Of a stretch of 64,000 bases of DNA, positions 8,975-17,593 are shown in pieces. Under the pieces are notes generated by a model that was not told where the DNA came from, made no database searches, and saw only the letters and a program-made list of their open reading frames with translations. Position numbers and translations under genes: made by a program. Within the stretch, counting starts at the first letter, position 1, and each line of letters begins with the position of its first letter. The stretch is taken from assembly GCA_965216105.1 (NCBI GenBank), contig OZ244147.1:2418001-2482000 (forward strand). The letters are read 5' to 3'. This DNA is from JAALLB01 sp017643495. GTDB taxonomy: Bacteria > Pseudomonadota > Alphaproteobacteria > Rhizobiales > Rhizobiaceae.

Positions 8975-9997
8975 ATGGATGAAGAAAAACGCGCAACAAT
9001 ACGTGACGTAGCCCGCGAAACGGGCCTTGCAGTTTCGACTGTGTCGAATGCGCTCGCCGGGAAATCGCTGGTGAAACCGGAAACCCGTGAGCGTGTCTTG
9101 CGTGTTGCAGACAAACTGGGCTATCGCGCATCTATTGTTGCCCAGTCATTACGCGGACAAAAAAGCTTTGCCATAGGCGTCTTGATTGAAGATGTGTCCA
9201 ACCCCTCTTCTTCGGCTTTTGTACGGGGCGTAGAAGATGTCGCCAGCGCGACAAATTTCACGCTTCTCCTTGCCAATACAGACGGGCAACTTGACCGGCA
9301 AAAAGCCAGTATTCAGAGCCTGATTGACAGGCAGGTTGATGGCCTCGTTCTCATCTCCCAACACGTCCACGATCCAGTCACCCAATCTCTTGTGACAATG
9401 GGGCCTCCTGCTGTCCTGCTACAACGCCGCGACCCTGCACTAGATGTGGATTATGTGGGCTCTGACAACCGCGGTGGAATTCGCGAAGCTGTTCAATACG
9501 CTTACAGAATCGGGCACAGGCGCATTGGCTTCATCACCGGGCCAATGACGTCAAGCTCTGCCAAGGAACGAACTGAAGCGTATCACGAAATTGCCAGATC
9601 GCTGGGGCTTCAAGATTTTGAAAACCTGATCTTTCAAGGGCACTATACCTTTGAATCCGGACTTGATGCTGCCGCCCATTTTTCACGCCTCAGCACATTG
9701 CCAACGTGCATTCTGGCCAGCAATGACATGAATGCAATCGCCTTAATTCAAGGCCTGTCCGAACGCGGCATTCGCGTTCCAGAAGATGTATCCGTTATCG
9801 GATTGGACGACATTGCACTAGCAGATATCCAGGCCATAAACCTGACAACAATCCGACTGGAAAAACGGAGCATGGGTTCTGCCGCAGCGAATTTGTTGTT
9901 GCAACGCATCAATAATCCTGAAGTAGAAATTCAGACAGTAATTCACCCTACGCGACTGGTAATCCGCGGCACAACGGCTCCACCAAGATCTCAATAA
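8975..9997 (+). CDS. LacI-family transcriptional regulator
   Basis: The protein is 340 residues from the ATG at 8975; an upstream TTG at 8939 in the same frame would add 12 unconvincing residues. The N-terminal LacI helix-turn-helix is clear (TIRDVARETGLAVSTVSNAL, with hinge-helix KPETRERVLRVADKLGYR). It is followed by a periplasmic-binding-protein-like sugar/effector domain (IGVLIEDVSNPSSSAFVRGV) and the C-terminal VIGLDDIALADI motif. It precedes the ThDP-DhaKL-TRAP operon in the same direction. Matching palindromic operators before its own gene and before the operon make it the likely pathway-specific repressor. The effector is unknown. Confidence 0.93.
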   Translation: MDEEKRATIRDVARETGLAVSTVSNALAGKSLVKPETRERVLRVADKLGYRASIVAQSLRGQKSFAIGVLIEDVSNPSSSAFVRGVEDVASATNFTLLLANTDGQLDRQKASIQSLIDRQVDGLVLISQHVHDPVTQSLVTMGPPAVLLQRRDPALDVDYVGSDNRGGIREAVQYAYRIGHRRIGFITGPMTSSSAKERTEAYHEIARSLGLQDFENLIFQGHYTFESGLDAAAHFSRLSTLPTCILASNDMNAIALIQGLSERGIRVPEDVSVIGLDDIALADIQAINLTTIRLEKRSMGSAAANLLLQRINNPEVEIQTVIHPTRLVIRGTTAPPRSQ

Positions 9998-10038
9998 CCC
10001 ACAAGACGGCTTGACCTCACATCAAACGTTGTATAAGC

Positions 10039-10060
10039 AAAATAAAAACGTTTTTATTTT
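10039..10060. promoter_or_regulatory. Perfect 22-bp palindromic operator of the catabolic operon
   Basis: Positions 10039-10060 form a perfect 22-bp inverted repeat with core AAAAACGTTTTT (10044-10055) flanked by AT-rich arms. It lies 45 bp upstream of the ThDP-enzyme start, just before a possible -35 (TTGACG, 10064-10069). It shares its core with the site before the LacI gene. This is the best candidate operator in the window. Confidence 0.85.
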
Positions 10061-10104
10061 TGTTTGACGCTTTCTGTTTCTTGAAGGCATGAGGAGGTAA
10101 GCAA

Positions 10105-11835
10105 GTGAATGCACCCTTAGACAGCCGTGCAAATATCACAGGTGCCCACGTTTTCTGCCAGGCACTCAACCGCCATGGCGTTGAAGTGATATTTGGCCAG
10201 TCAATTCCGTCCGCCCTTTTTCTTGCCGCACCTCACTACGGCATTCGGCAAGTGGGTTACCGGACAGAAAATGCCGGCGCGGCCATGGCTGATGCATATG
10301 CACGTGTCAGCCACAAGGTCCCTGTCGTAACGGGGCAAAATGGCCCCGCAGCAACCCTTCTTGTGGCAGGACTGGCCGAAGCACTGAAAGCTTCCATCCC
10401 GATTGTTGCCATCGTTCAGGATGTTCATCGAAAGATGACTGACAAAAATGCATTCCAGGAACTTGACCACCTGGAACTGTTCAAGGGAGTAGCCAAGTGG
10501 ATCAGGCGGATTAGCGAAATCGACCGGATTGATGACTACGTGGACATGGCTTTTACAGCAGCTTCCTCCGGCAGACCTGGTCCAGCAGTGATCGTCGTTC
10601 CCATTGACCTGTTTGATGAAGTGGCCAAGGCATCCCGTGCACGCCGCCAATCCAACCTTGGTTCGTATCCTCTTGACCGGATTGCTCCGGACCCCGGCAA
10701 GATTGACCAAGCAGCAGATCTCATTGCTGATGCAAAGGCCCCTGTCATTATTGCCGGAGGCGGAGTGCATGTTTCCAGCGCACATGAAGCCCTCACCTCA
10801 TTGCAGGAAACAGCTTGTATCCCCGTTGCAACGACTTCAATGGGGAAAGGTGTTGTGAGCGAACTTCATCCACTCAGCGTCGGCCCAGTTGGTTATTTCA
10901 TGGGTACCCGCGGTCGTACAAAGTTTTTGAAAAACATCATTACAGAAGCTGATGTAGTGATTCTGGTTGGCAACAGGACGAACCAGAACGGAACTGATTC
11001 ATGGAGTCTTTATCCGGAAAATGCGAATTTCATACACATTGATGTGGACCCTGAGGAAATCGGGCGGAACTATGAAGCCGACATCCGAATAGTTGCTGAT
11101 GCGCGCTTAGGCCTTTCGGCTCTGGAGGAGGCTCTTGACAAGCGGGATCTTTCAAAGCGCCAGAAAGCGCGCACTTCCCTTGAGACCCAGATCGCAGAAG
11201 GACGCAAACTACATCGCGAAGAGTTGGAACGGGTTGTCGAATGGAACATGTCACCAATCAGACCCGAGCGCATGATGAAGGAACTCAACGACATCCTTCA
11301 ACCTGAAGATATTGTTGTCGCCGACGCTAGCTATGCGTCTGTGTGGACGGCCAATTTCCTTACAGCCAGCAAACCGGGACAAAGGTTCATTACCCCGCGC
11401 GGTCTTGCAGGACTTGGCTGGGGCTTGCCGTTTGCGCTCGGCGCCAAAACCGCGCGGCCCGGCAATCGGGTATTCGGGATCGTCGGCGATGGAGGCTTCG
11501 CGCATGTCTGGTCGGAACTTGAAACGGCGCGACGCATGGGGCTGCAAATAACCCTGATCGTACTCAACAATCAGATTCTTGGATACCAGAAACATGCCGA
11601 AAAGGTAATCTGGGGAGACCATAGCGATGTAGTTGATTTCCAGCCGGTAGATCACGCAGCAATAGCACGTGCTTGCGGAGTGCAGGGCATTCGAATTGAA
11701 AAACCCGAGGACTTTGCCTCTGCCCTCAAAGCAGCAGCAGCTTCCGAGACCACAACCGTCCTTGATGTGGTTACCGATGAACGTGCTTTCCCGCCTGTGA
11801 CCTTGTTTGAGGCTAATGAACGGTTGGCCTATTGA
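10105..11835 (+). CDS. Thiamine-diphosphate-dependent enzyme, acetolactate-synthase-like
   Basis: The protein has 576 residues and a GTG start at 10105 with a strong GAGGAGG seven bases upstream. It shows the three-domain architecture of ThDP lyases/decarboxylases: an N-terminal Pyr domain with the cofactor-activating Glu in GYRTENAGAAMADAYAR, a central domain (PVIIAGGGVHVSSAHEAL) and a C-terminal PP domain with the ThDP motif GDGGFAHVWSEL ending in NN (LIVLNNQILGY). Closest in style to acetolactate synthase large subunits, but no small subunit is present. A catabolic role is inferred from the TRAP/CoA-transferase context. 2-Hydroxyacyl-CoA lyase or another carboligase or decarboxylase activity is equally possible. 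Confidence 0.85.
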   Translation: MNAPLDSRANITGAHVFCQALNRHGVEVIFGQSIPSALFLAAPHYGIRQVGYRTENAGAAMADAYARVSHKVPVVTGQNGPAATLLVAGLAEALKASIPIVAIVQDVHRKMTDKNAFQELDHLELFKGVAKWIRRISEIDRIDDYVDMAFTAASSGRPGPAVIVVPIDLFDEVAKASRARRQSNLGSYPLDRIAPDPGKIDQAADLIADAKAPVIIAGGGVHVSSAHEALTSLQETACIPVATTSMGKGVVSELHPLSVGPVGYFMGTRGRTKFLKNIITEADVVILVGNRTNQNGTDSWSLYPENANFIHIDVDPEEIGRNYEADIRIVADARLGLSALEEALDKRDLSKRQKARTSLETQIAEGRKLHREELERVVEWNMSPIRPERMMKELNDILQPEDIVVADASYASVWTANFLTASKPGQRFITPRGLAGLGWGLPFALGAKTARPGNRVFGIVGDGGFAHVWSELETARRMGLQITLIVLNNQILGYQKHAEKVIWGDHSDVVDFQPVDHAAIARACGVQGIRIEKPEDFASALKAAAASETTTVLDVVTDERAFPPVTLFEANERLAY

Positions 11836-11850
11836 GCGGGGAATGAGACC

Positions 11851-12852
11851 ATGATGAAAAAGTTGATCAACGAGCCTGCCGATTACGTTGCCGAATTACT
11901 TGACGGCCTGACGTTGGCAAATCCGGCCTTGACCCTCGATGGCGAAAGCAAGCGCTGCATAAGAAGAACGTCCCTTCCCAACAGTCCCAAGGTGGGAATT
12001 GCCAGCGGCGGAGGATCTGGTCACCTTCCCCTCTTCACTGGTTATGTTGGAGAAGGGTTACTTGATGCGTGCGCGATTGGAAACGTGTTTGAAGGACCAA
12101 ACGTGCAGAGTTGCCTCGACACCATCAAGGCTGCGAACCATGGGGGTGGTGTCCTTTGCCTTTACGGAAACTACGGCGGCGATCGTATGAATTTCGACAT
12201 GGCAATCGAAATGGCCGAAATGGAAGGGATCACCTGCCAGACAATCCTTGGAACAGATGACGTGGCAAGTGCCAAAGCCAGCGAAAAAGAAAAACGGCGC
12301 GGCGTAGCGGGTATCGTATTTCTCTACAAGATAGCCGGTGCAGCAGCTGAAGGCGATTACACGCTGGATGAGGTCTTTGCCGTAACGAAAAAAGCCGCAG
12401 ATGTTACGCGTACCATTGGAGTGGCACTTTCACCTTGTCGGCTTCCAACGGCACAAGCACCAAATTTTGAAATTTCCGATGATGAAATGGAATTTGGCAT
12501 GGGCATCCATGGCGAGCCGGGAATTTGGCGGGCACCACTAAAGACCGCCAATGAAGTAGCTGACGAAATGATCGACAGGTTGTTGGAAGAAATGCCACTT
12601 GAGCATGGCCACCGTATTGCTGCCCTCGTAAACGGACTTGGCGCTACGCCACTGGAAGAGTTGTTCATTGTCTGGAGGCGTGTCGCAAAACGTTTGCACG
12701 GGATGGGTGTTGAGACCGTCTCTCCCCTTGTCGGAAACTTTGTCACATCAATGGAAATGGCAGGAGCATCACTGTCATTTATGAAACTCGATGAAGAACT
12801 CGAGACACTATTGACAGCTCCTGCATCCTGCCCGTTCTGGAGGGTTGGGTAA
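11851..12852 (+). CDS. Dihydroxyacetone-kinase-type subunit DhaK
   Basis: The protein has 333 residues, normal for DhaK. It shows the family's GIASGGGSGHLPLFTGYVG motif near the N-terminus, the GNYGGDRMNFDMA segment and the GMGIHGEPG motif whose His forms the hemiaminal bond with the hydroxyketone substrate. It starts 15 bp after the ThDP gene and its stop overlaps the dhaL start by one base. DhaK binds small ketoses such as dihydroxyacetone. In this operon the true substrate could be another hydroxyketone made by the ThDP enzyme; that is inference. Confidence 0.88.
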   Translation: MMKKLINEPADYVAELLDGLTLANPALTLDGESKRCIRRTSLPNSPKVGIASGGGSGHLPLFTGYVGEGLLDACAIGNVFEGPNVQSCLDTIKAANHGGGVLCLYGNYGGDRMNFDMAIEMAEMEGITCQTILGTDDVASAKASEKEKRRGVAGIVFLYKIAGAAAEGDYTLDEVFAVTKKAADVTRTIGVALSPCRLPTAQAPNFEISDDEMEFGMGIHGEPGIWRAPLKTANEVADEMIDRLLEEMPLEHGHRIAALVNGLGATPLEELFIVWRRVAKRLHGMGVETVSPLVGNFVTSMEMAGASLSFMKLDEELETLLTAPASCPFWRVG

Positions 12853-13490
12853 TGTTTCTAGCCCCTGAAGATCTTAGCAGATTTTTTTTCATGCTTGATG
12901 AGCGTGCGCGCAAATCGGAACAAGTGCTTAACGCTGCTGATGCGAAAATCGGGGATGGTGATACCGGGTCCATGCTCTGCAGGGTCCTTTCTGCAATAGC
13001 AAGTGCTCAGCTTGCTCAAGCCGAGCAACTCTCTGGAGCTGCCATCCTTGCTGCACAGGCTGCAATGAAAGAAACCGGTTCAAGTCTTGGTACTCTTGTC
13101 GCGACAGGTGCCATGGCATTTGCCAAGGAAGCGAAAAAACGTGGTGACAAAGTCAAGCCTGATGACCTGGCATCAGTGATTACATCCATACGTGATGCAG
13201 TTTCCGACCGGGGCAAAGCCGTTCCTGGCGACAAAACAATTGTGGACAGCCTTGATGCCGTCGCAACAGCGTTGGCGGACGGACCAACTGATCTTGAGAC
13301 GGCGAAGCAGGGAGCGGTTAGGGCATTGCGAGCGTTTCGTGACAGACCTTGCCAAATCGGGCGAGCACGCATGTTTCCTGAACGCAGCACAGGAACAGAT
13401 GACCCTGGAATGCTCGCTGCAGCGCTGCTGCTCGGCGACGCTGCACAAAACGAAACTTCCCCAGTAATGATTATGGAGAACCAACGATGA
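12852..13490 (+). CDS. Dihydroxyacetone-kinase-type subunit DhaL
   Basis: The protein has 212 residues, the usual size of DhaL. The nucleotide/Mg-binding loop ADAKIGDGDTGS near the N-terminus and ETGSSLGTLVATGAMAF are the family signatures. DhaL carries the nucleotide that phosphorylates the ketone held by DhaK. No DhaM (phosphotransferase-system) subunit gene follows, so either ATP is used directly, as in other two-gene DhaKL homologues of sugar-acid pathways, or a DhaM lies elsewhere. It overlaps dhaK by 1 bp and the MaoC-like gene by 4 bp. Confidence 0.85.
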   Translation: MFLAPEDLSRFFFMLDERARKSEQVLNAADAKIGDGDTGSMLCRVLSAIASAQLAQAEQLSGAAILAAQAAMKETGSSLGTLVATGAMAFAKEAKKRGDKVKPDDLASVITSIRDAVSDRGKAVPGDKTIVDSLDAVATALADGPTDLETAKQGAVRALRAFRDRPCQIGRARMFPERSTGTDDPGMLAAALLLGDAAQNETSPVMIMENQR

Positions 13491-14497
13491 GTGCCGTGCC
13501 TACTGAAACGTTGTGGCGTGATCTGACGGACCCCAGAAGAGCTGCAAATGTCGATGACCTCGAAGCAGGCATGAAGGAACCAGTGTTTGAAAATCTGGAA
13601 ATTCCAGAAAAGTTCGGCCCGGTCGAAATCATTGTCGATGATCACAAGATAAAGCGTTTTGCCTTCACCCAGGATGACTACAACCCTTGGACACTCGAAG
13701 ATAGCCCGTTCAAAGGAAAACGGATCGGCCATGCGTGCCTGCTTGGCAACGACTTACTTCAGCTTTTCACTTTGAAATATGCAGGCTCGAAAACCGTCGG
13801 GTTTCATACCGAGGAACAGATGTGGTTTGAGAGCCCGGTTTACCTTGGCGAGAAGGTAACTCTCTCGGGCGAGTACATCGAAGCCTATGAACGCCGTGGT
13901 CAAGGCTATGTAATCATGGAAGCTAGGGCCACAGGCGAAGACGGCAGGACAATAATCCGTCATCGTGGCGTTGAAATCCTTCGCACAGTTCCTGGCAAGA
14001 TTGCAGGTCGCGGAAGCAGCACTCCCGAACGCCGGGTAACCGGTCAACTAACAGAGGGGGCCCGCCAAACAGCGCTGATAGGTCCTGACGTCCAAATCGG
14101 AGATGAAATCACCCCCGCTGACAAGGTGGTTACTGCTGAACAGGCTGCCGTCTTTTCCAGGATCGGAGAATACGTACGCAACACGCACAGTGACTTTCAG
14201 GTCGCTCGTGCCGGACAGCTACGCATGCCAATTGTTCAGGGACAACAGCAAGTTGGGATGCTGGGGCAGTTCTTGACCAATGCATTTGGGAAGGACTGGT
14301 TCCTGAATGGCTGGTTGAGGGTGAAATTCATAAACACACTCGAAGTGTTCGAACCAATTCGCATCTACGGAAAAATCATCTCGATTAACGCAAATTCCAA
14401 AGGTGAACGTGTCGTTGAGCTTGAGGTCTGGATACGGCGCGCTTCTGACCAAGGGATGACCACCGTGGGTTGGGCGAGCTGTACAATTCCGCATTGA
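13487..14497 (+). CDS. MaoC-like (double hot-dog) hydratase/dehydratase
   Basis: The protein has 336 residues, consistent with two hot-dog folds. The first (about residues 50-165) has FAFTQDDYNPWTLEDSPFKG and GHACLLGNDLLQLF; the second (about 200-335) has VTAEQAAVFSRIGEYVRNTH. The D-x-N-P/H spacing in the first resembles the (R)-specific enoyl-CoA hydratase motif of the MaoC family. It probably hydrates or dehydrates an acyl-CoA intermediate, fitting the CoA-transferase at the operon end. The start overlaps the DhaL stop by 4 bp. The substrate is unknown. Confidence 0.78.
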   Translation: MSAVPTETLWRDLTDPRRAANVDDLEAGMKEPVFENLEIPEKFGPVEIIVDDHKIKRFAFTQDDYNPWTLEDSPFKGKRIGHACLLGNDLLQLFTLKYAGSKTVGFHTEEQMWFESPVYLGEKVTLSGEYIEAYERRGQGYVIMEARATGEDGRTIIRHRGVEILRTVPGKIAGRGSSTPERRVTGQLTEGARQTALIGPDVQIGDEITPADKVVTAEQAAVFSRIGEYVRNTHSDFQVARAGQLRMPIVQGQQQVGMLGQFLTNAFGKDWFLNGWLRVKFINTLEVFEPIRIYGKIISINANSKGERVVELEVWIRRASDQGMTTVGWASCTIPH

Positions 14498-14631
14498 AGA
14501 CCGCTGTTCAATGTCGGTTCCAACAAACGATATGCATCAGTAGAGATCACTGCAGGAGGACGTGAAAACCCTAACCAATAACTACTAAAGAGATGGGCTG
14601 CTGGCCCGAAGCAAAATTGGAGGAGAATACA

Positions 14632-15642
14632 ATGATTTCCAAGATACTAGTAAACGCCAAGACGATACTTTTGGCCGGTTTCACGACCCTGGCCCTGTCA
14701 CAAACGGCACTTGCACAAACCTACACGATGAAGTTGTCGAACCTTTATCCTGAAAACCATCCCATGTGCATTCAAACCCACAACTTTGCGAAGTTTGTTG
14801 ATGAAGGCACTAATGGCGACATCAAGATCGACGTTTTTTGCAACAATCAGCTTGGCAATGAGCGGGAAGCTTCCGAAGCCGTGCGCCGGGGTTCCATTGA
14901 AATGGTCATGAGCGGAGGCGGTGGAATCGGCCGCTTCATCCAGGAACTGTATATGCTTGAATTACCATTCCTTTACCCTGAAACACGAGATATCAACGTG
15001 GTAACCTGGGCATTGATTGATGACATCAATGCTCTTGCAAACGAGCGTGGGTACGAGATGTTGGGCTTTGGTTATGAAGGTCCCAGAAGCATCAACTCTG
15101 TCGAGTCCTTCAATACACTGGAAGGAATGCAGAACTACAAATTGCGCATTCCCGAAGCGCCTCTTTATGTCGGAATGGCAAAGGCCTTGGGCGGAATTCC
15201 TACTCCTACCGCTTTCAGTGAAGCATACACATCGCTGCAAACAGGGGTTGCCGATGGCATGGAGTCAGGCCCGTCAACAACCTACAACAACAAGTTCTTC
15301 GAGGTTGCTCCTTATTATGTGATGACCCGTCACATCGTAAACCCGTGCTATCTCGCCATTAATCTTGATCTCTTTAATTCCTTGCCGGAAGAGCATCAAA
15401 AAGTGATGCGGGATGCCGGCAAGCGTGCGACTGATATCATGCTGGAAGATGTTCTTGCTTCCAACGAAGACGTCTTGACAAAGATGAAGAACGAAGGCCT
15501 GACCGTTGTGGAGCTTGCCCCGGGTGAAGCAGAAAAATTCCGTGATACCCTCAAGCCCTTCTCTGAAGAATATGCACAAAGTGTTGGGCCCGAGGCAGTA
15601 AACCTCCTTCAACGTGTGCGAGAAGTTTTGTCTCAGCAATAA
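14632..15642 (+). CDS. TRAP transporter substrate-binding protein DctP
   Basis: The protein is 336 residues from the ATG at 14632, which follows GGAGGAG closely; an upstream in-frame start (14593) would precede the signal peptide. The signal peptide ends at ALAQ (about residue 29). The mature part has DctP-family landmarks: LYPENHPMCIQTHNFAKFVD, an RRGSIEMVMSGGG segment, the ELPFLYPETRDI block and GIPTPTAFSEAYTSLQTGVADGMES. It captures an organic acid in the periplasm for DctQM. A strong hairpin terminator or attenuator follows, which would keep binding-protein transcripts in excess. Confidence 0.93.
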   Translation: MISKILVNAKTILLAGFTTLALSQTALAQTYTMKLSNLYPENHPMCIQTHNFAKFVDEGTNGDIKIDVFCNNQLGNEREASEAVRRGSIEMVMSGGGGIGRFIQELYMLELPFLYPETRDINVVTWALIDDINALANERGYEMLGFGYEGPRSINSVESFNTLEGMQNYKLRIPEAPLYVGMAKALGGIPTPTAFSEAYTSLQTGVADGMESGPSTTYNNKFFEVAPYYVMTRHIVNPCYLAINLDLFNSLPEEHQKVMRDAGKRATDIMLEDVLASNEDVLTKMKNEGLTVVELAPGEAEKFRDTLKPFSEEYAQSVGPEAVNLLQRVREVLSQQ

Positions 15643-15654
15643 CGACAAGAGGCA

Positions 15655-15679
15655 AGGCGGCATTCACTATGCCGCCTTT
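15655..15679 (+). terminator. Attenuator/terminator hairpin between dctP and dctQ
   Basis: A perfect 9-bp stem AGGCGGCAT (15655-15663) pairs with ATGCCGCCT (15669-15677) around a TCACT loop and is followed by TTT. Its position directly after the binding-protein gene fits partial termination that lowers expression of the membrane genes. Confidence 0.8.
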
Positions 15680-15740
15680 CATCCTATGCTGGTATCAGCA
15701 TGGTATTAACACTGGAAGCAGCATTTGGAGGAGAGCCAGT

Positions 15741-16229
15741 ATGAGTTTAATGGTCAAAATCCTTAAACCGGTTATTGTCACTCTTTTTCTGGCAATGACC
15801 TTGATCACATTCTTGGCAACGCTTGCCAGGATGATGCCCGCACTCCCCAGCTTCTACTGGGCAGGTGAAGTAACTAGATATATCAATTTTTGGATCACCT
15901 GCCTGGGGATTGTCGTTGCCCTGCACTTGGGAAACCATTTCCGCCTGACCATGGTTACTGACTATCTGTCAGCGCCGCTTCAGAAAATGGCAGCAATCAT
16001 AAGCCAAATCGGCGTACTGGTTCTATTTGGTGTAATGATCCATTTCGGCATCCAGATGATCACCTGGAATTATGACCAGCTTTCAGCTGCGATGGAATTG
16101 CCAATGTCCTATGTCTATGCAGCCATACCTATCTGTGGCGCCCTCGTTGTCCTGCAAACACTGGTCTCACTTTACCGGACTATCTTCAACATTAACAGCA
16201 ATCATGAAGATACGGGGAATGCTCCATGA
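15741..16229 (+). CDS. TRAP transporter small permease DctQ
   Basis: The protein is 162 residues from ATG 15741, preceded by GGAGGAG. Four hydrophobic segments are visible (VIVTLFLAMTLITFLATLA; FWITCLGIVVALHLG; IGVLVLFGVMIHFGIQMI; YAAIPICGALVVLQTLVSL), matching the four-helix DctQ family. The central W-x-x-x-LG..HF region is typical. It couples with DctM to form the membrane unit. Its stop overlaps the dctM start by 4 bp. Confidence 0.9.
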   Translation: MSLMVKILKPVIVTLFLAMTLITFLATLARMMPALPSFYWAGEVTRYINFWITCLGIVVALHLGNHFRLTMVTDYLSAPLQKMAAIISQIGVLVLFGVMIHFGIQMITWNYDQLSAAMELPMSYVYAAIPICGALVVLQTLVSLYRTIFNINSNHEDTGNAP

Positions 16230-17536
16230 TGATCGCCATTCTCTTCATATGTTTCTTTTTGCTAATTGCGTTGGGCATGCCCATTGCATTTGCAGTCGGT
16301 GTATCTTCATTGATTATCATCGTAATCGATCCATCCATGATTGCTTACATCGTGACGTCGAAGTTCTTCTCGGGAATAGATTCCTTTACGCTTCTGGCCA
16401 TACCATTTTTTATCTTTGCGGGTGAACTTTGTACAGAAAGCGGGCTTACCGCCAGAATTGTGCGCTTTTCACATGTTCTGGTTGGCCGCTTTTTCAGGGT
16501 GGGCCTTGCTTATGTGAACATTTTATCAAGCATGATCTTTGCAGGTGTGTCGGGCTCGATTACCGCCGACAGTGCGGCAATGGGCTCGCTTCTTATCCCG
16601 TCTATGAAAAAGGCCGGCTATGATGCTGATTACGCAGTCGCTGTCACGGCAACTTCCGGCACGATTGGAGCCTTGATACCTCCAAGCATCCTCATGGTTC
16701 TTTACGGATCTCTAACCAGCCTGTCTGTTGGCCAACTTTTCCTTGGGGGAATTATTCCCGGTTTCCTTTTCGGGGCCAGCCTGATGGTTGTAGCGTACAT
16801 AGTTGGAAGAGTGCGCGGTTATGATTTCCGTGTTTCCGATTTTCAAGAAGCAAATGAAATGCCGTACTGGAAGGAATTACTGATTTCCTTCCGTGATGCA
16901 TCAATTGCGCTCATCATACCTGTAATCATCGTGGTGGGAATTGTCGGCGGCTTTGCCACGCCAACAGAAGCGGGTGTTTTGGCGGTTGCTTGTGCAATGA
17001 TTGCAGGATTGTTTTTCTACCGAACACTCACCTTGAAAAAAATCTACGAGTCTTCTTTTCGCAGTGCTATTTTGACAGCTGTTGTCATGGCAATCATTGC
17101 TTTTTCCACGCTCTTTTCTGACATTTTGACCCGTCACAATTTTCAATCATGGCTACTGGACATCATTGGAACGTTTGGCGATGACCGGTATCTGCATCTT
17201 GCATTGATTCTGTTGATGCTCTTTGTGCTTGGGTTTGTACTTGATGTGACTGCGATGCTTATCATGTTCGCAGCCCCGTTGGCAGCTATTGGTCAAACAC
17301 TGGGCTTCGACCCAATTCATTACGGCGTAATCATCGTAATGGTGTCCCTGCTCGGGGCTTGTACCCCGCCGGTAGGAACGCTGTTGTTCATTGGCTGTAG
17401 TATTGCAGGAATTCCATTGAACCGTGTTGTTGTTGTTACAACATGGTTCGTGGGTACGCAGCTGTTGATCTGCATTCTCCTGATGTTTGTGCCGGAGGCA
17501 ATAACCTGGATACCAAACATGGTCTTCGGTAAGTAG
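16226..17536 (+). CDS. TRAP transporter large permease DctM
   Basis: The protein has 436 residues, normal length for DctM, with about twelve hydrophobic segments. Family motifs seen: LLAIPFFIFAGELCTESGL, FAGVSGSITADSAAMGSLLI, TSGTIGALIPPSILMVLYG and GGFATPTEAGVLAV. It performs Na+-driven import of the substrate held by DctP. Encoded with DctP/DctQ in the same transcription unit as the ThDP enzyme and CoA-transferase, it probably imports the carboxylate on which those enzymes act. Confidence 0.95.
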   Translation: MMIAILFICFFLLIALGMPIAFAVGVSSLIIIVIDPSMIAYIVTSKFFSGIDSFTLLAIPFFIFAGELCTESGLTARIVRFSHVLVGRFFRVGLAYVNILSSMIFAGVSGSITADSAAMGSLLIPSMKKAGYDADYAVAVTATSGTIGALIPPSILMVLYGSLTSLSVGQLFLGGIIPGFLFGASLMVVAYIVGRVRGYDFRVSDFQEANEMPYWKELLISFRDASIALIIPVIIVVGIVGGFATPTEAGVLAVACAMIAGLFFYRTLTLKKIYESSFRSAILTAVVMAIIAFSTLFSDILTRHNFQSWLLDIIGTFGDDRYLHLALILLMLFVLGFVLDVTAMLIMFAAPLAAIGQTLGFDPIHYGVIIVMVSLLGACTPPVGTLLFIGCSIAGIPLNRVVVVTTWFVGTQLLICILLMFVPEAITWIPNMVFGK

Positions 17537-17593
17537 CCCGCCGAATGATGCAATCTCCTACAATCACGATTTAATTCTATTCTGGAAAGTTTC

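Noticed and set aside
13016..13732. 238-codon minus-strand frame
   Set aside because: Shadow of dhaL and the MaoC-like gene, both with clear motifs and coupled starts on the plus strand.
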